DNA from: Clitopilus passeckerianus
Taxonomy: Eukaryota; Basidiomycota; Agaricomycetes; Agaricales; Entolomataceae
Assembly (NCBI GenBank): GCA_944990035.1
Contig: CALYLX010000142.1
Coordinates: 1,178,001-1,242,000, forward strand
Reading direction: 5' to 3'
Length of the DNA: 64,000 nucleotides
The translations under genes were made by a program, and so were the position numbers. A model generated the notes under the pieces. That model ran no database searches. It was not told the origin of the DNA and saw nothing but the letters and a program-made list of their open reading frames with translations. Numbering within the stretch: position 1 is the first letter of the stretch; each line of letters opens with the position of its first letter. Shown here piece by piece: positions 61,601 through 64,000 of the stretch.

Positions 61601-63764
61601 ATGAATCAATAGATTATGCTCAGGTAGAAGACATACCGACAAATTCGGCACCCTGGAAAGAACGAATGAATGAGCAGCCAAGGAAAATGCAATGGAGATT
61701 TGACATACCCTCCATTGGTTTGCAAAGTTTAGGATCCAAGTTCCGGTCCCTGTATGAAAGGTATGTTAGTGGATCCACTACGGGAAAACTTGGATACGAA
61801 CCACAGCCAAGATCAAGCCTTATATTCATCAGATGAGTACACGTGCCAGAGGCCGGACAAGTCCACTTACACTTTCACTGGCGGCTTATCAAAAACATGC
61901 CATGTCCAACTCTCACAGCTGTCTCTGTTATGGTAAACTTCCCAGACATCACTATCATACGTTAATCAGAACTGTTATGATGTAAGACTCTGATAGTGAC
62001 TCACAGATCTAGCACTTCTCTCTCATAACTTCTAGGATATGGTGCCTCTGTCTTGTTTAGCGCGTGATGTTTCTTTCCTCTAGGCTTTGCAAGAGGGCAA
62101 TCACTAGATGTGCCTTGCCCCTTGAACTTGAACTGGTCTTCACGAGCCTGTAGGTTTTTCTTCAACTCTTCGAGGATTGTTCGGTCTGCTGTGGAAAACC
62201 GTTGATCGACTTCCGCTTCTGAGTGATTTGAATGTAATTGTGTATTTGATGACATAGGTGATGGTATGCCATTTGCGGACTCGGCGTATGGTGGGGGTAG
62301 CGGTAATTGTGATTGGGATGAAAGATTTGCCCTGGTTAGTTTGGGAGTCGTTGGCAACGACTTCGTGGATGTTGACGTCCTCAGACCACGTCTTGGAGCG
62401 GGTCCTGACGTCGCAGAGCTGGTTGCAGACCGGTGATGAGAACTAATCCCCATACCACTGGACAGTGAAATTGGTGATGAATGTTCGACCACGGGAGAGT
62501 GGTTGGCCGAGCTTGAGGCATGGGGCAGGGTGGCCACATTAACTGTGTTTGACCGAGCCTTTGGCTGGTGAGCGGCGTGAACTTTGGCGCCAGTGCTCTT
62601 CCGTCGCCGGAGGTGAGCAACATGTGCGAGATCAGCTAGGCCCTTGCCACTGGATCCAGGACCAGTGTTCGATGAAGCAGACACACGAAGCTGGATAAAC
62701 GCGATGTCAGCGGAAAGGGACATTGCAAAGACGATGCATGTAGATAGATAGGAATAAGCAGCGATTTAGTCCAGAAATGAAGCTGGTGTCAACAAATCTG
62801 GGTCATCCACATTTAATCATGACAGCGCCACGAAGGTACGATGTTGACAACACCACGACCAATCACAGAGCGTTGAATATGTGTTGCACATGGAAGTGTT
62901 GGGGAATCGCGAGGTTATCAAAGATCATGCACTCACAGTTGAACGTGTTTTTTCAGCAGCTCCTGTTGGTGGCGCAGACATGGGTGGCTGGATTGATTGA
63001 GTGGGGGATGGGAACAGGTCCCATGGGGTCACATCTTCCACTGGACCCGTTGCCAGCGTAGATAGATTAGCACGCTGAGGGATGACATTGGGGACATTAT
63101 AGAGTTCCCATGGAGTCACGTCTTCAACACGGCCGGTATTCACGGAGGACCCAGCATTCTTGGAATTGTTTATGCTCGTCGCGGTACTGTCCGTTGTAGG
63201 TGAGCGAGGAGGGGCCGGATAGAGTTCCCAAGGAGTAACGTCTGAAACTGGCCCTGTCGAGGGTTGAGAAGGCCTCGGTCTCGAAGAAACTGGAGAAGTC
63301 GAAGACGAAGTGGTTAAACTGCTCGAAGAAGCGGTTGCTCTGGGATTGATATCTGTATTGAGATGAAGCAATGGTGAAGGGGCGTCTGTTATCCCGGATT
63401 CCGGTGCTGGAAACAACTCCCAAGGAGTGACGGCTTCCTTTGTTCCCGTCGCAGTCGAATTGGCGTCTGAATCATTAGATAGGTGTGTCACTAAAATTGG
63501 CTTCGGCTTCGGATGGGGAGGATCTGAGCGTGCTGGATTACGCGCTGGACGTCTGGGAGGATCGTGTGAGGAGGTAGAGAGAGCCGAAAGTCGTTTTGTG
63601 AGAACTGGGACACCATGAGAACTGTCGTCCGAGGTCACATTACTAGACTTTGTTGACGAATTTGACTCTGGCCAGAGAGGTTCCGTGTTTGACCTCGGAA
63701 ATTGTGGTCGTCGATGAGGTCCACCGGTTTCTATGTTGTCGTCGCTGTCTTGAACATCGACCAT
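58651..63764 (-). CDS. Large SAM-dependent methyltransferase domain protein with N-terminal VTPWEL repeats
   Basis: Predicted class-I methyltransferase embedded in a long, mostly disordered protein; target unknown. Exons read with frame include 63764-62937, 62690-62005, 61951-61871, 61818-61802, 61749-61709, 61652-61637, 61584-61497, then several more to TAA at 58651. Residues 1-276 hold four copies of a Val-Thr-Pro-Trp-Glu/Asp-Leu motif near 111, 175, 215 and 245. The core has motif I VLDLGCGTGTWILNFANQW split over three exons, motif II FVGLDLVPIQPDL, then ITWVHHNFLEGLPFADEEFDYVH and EITRVLKPNGAFE. Two of its exons are only 16-17 nt. The C-terminal half is Ser/Pro-rich disorder, with a helical part (RTAEIVACAETMWEWVLEYQ) and YINFFEAHMREHFALGDILEDRFGW. 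The 247-nt first intron is unusually long here and could hide a small exon. A start at 63764 is the first ATG; the frame is open slightly further from a GTG. Confidence 0.82.
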
Positions 63765-64000
63765 GATGTACACATTTCACGATGAATTCCTCAACAACAA
63801 ATACACGCGAGCACTACGACAATATTGGTACCGATCACCTTTTTCGAGACCTTCCTATTTCGGCAACTGGCCGTTACTCGTCGTCGAGTTCCAGCCCATA
63901 CACAAGTCCCAAGGCAACTCGCGCAGCTGCATTTCTCCTTTCATCTTCATCTGCTATTGATGCTATTTCTGCCTTCATCCCTTGTAACGCCCCGAGTACT

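Overview
The window is nuclear DNA of a basidiomycete fungus, almost certainly an Agaricomycete. Genes are split by many very short GT-AG introns (about 45-65 nt). There are five genes of the mushroom-expanded DUF6534 membrane family, a secreted AA9 polysaccharide monooxygenase with a fungal CBM1, and fungal versions of RICTOR, NuA4 subunits, CTD-kinase cyclin and RED1-like zinc finger. The AA9 enzyme suggests a wood- or litter-decaying lifestyle. Exon boundaries were read by hand from splice signals, reading frame and family conservation; in every gene where I list a total, the exon sum was checked for frame.

Layout. 1-17.9 kb is a dense housekeeping and signalling block: UFD2 (+, 5' end missing), EAF7 (-), the NEDD4-type ligase RSP5 (-), a RasGEF (+), ribosomal protein uL22/RPL17 (-), the TORC2 scaffold RICTOR (+, 26 exons) and complex I subunit NDUFS4 (+). 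18.2-24.0 kb holds two minus-strand DUF6534 genes (A, B). 24.6-33.3 kb returns to housekeeping: a small inverted-repeat element, NCA2 (+), AA9-CBM1 (-), VPS37 (-), RRP40 (+), EAF6 (-) and RPT5 (+). 34.5-39.1 kb carries two plus-strand DUF6534 genes (C, D). Then come a wax-synthase-like MBOAT (-), a CTK2-type cyclin (-), the fifth DUF6534 gene (E, -), a gene-poor 2.4 kb, a NiCoT nickel/cobalt transporter (+), an MCM1-type MADS protein (-), a RED1/ZFC3H1-like protein (-), a short-chain dehydrogenase (+), and a long SAM methyltransferase with VTPWEL repeats (-).

Themes. Ubiquitin-proteasome functions recur (UFD2, RSP5, RPT5, and VPS37 downstream of ubiquitin sorting). Two NuA4 subunits (EAF7, EAF6) lie 28 kb apart. 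Growth signalling is represented by a RasGEF and RICTOR, separated only by RPL17. Several neighbours are divergent with short shared promoters (VPS37/RRP40, EAF6/RPT5, RED1-like/SDR).

Two observations matter most. First, conserved, presumably essential genes (RSP5, RICTOR, RPT5 twice, probably RED1-like twice) each carry 1-2 nt apparent deletions that break otherwise perfect reading frames. This looks like assembly indels rather than biology, and automatic gene models here should be distrusted. Second, the five DUF6534 genes fall into two structural classes that match strand: minus-strand copies A, B and E share two extra introns and an 11-nt micro-exon that plus-strand copies C and D lack.
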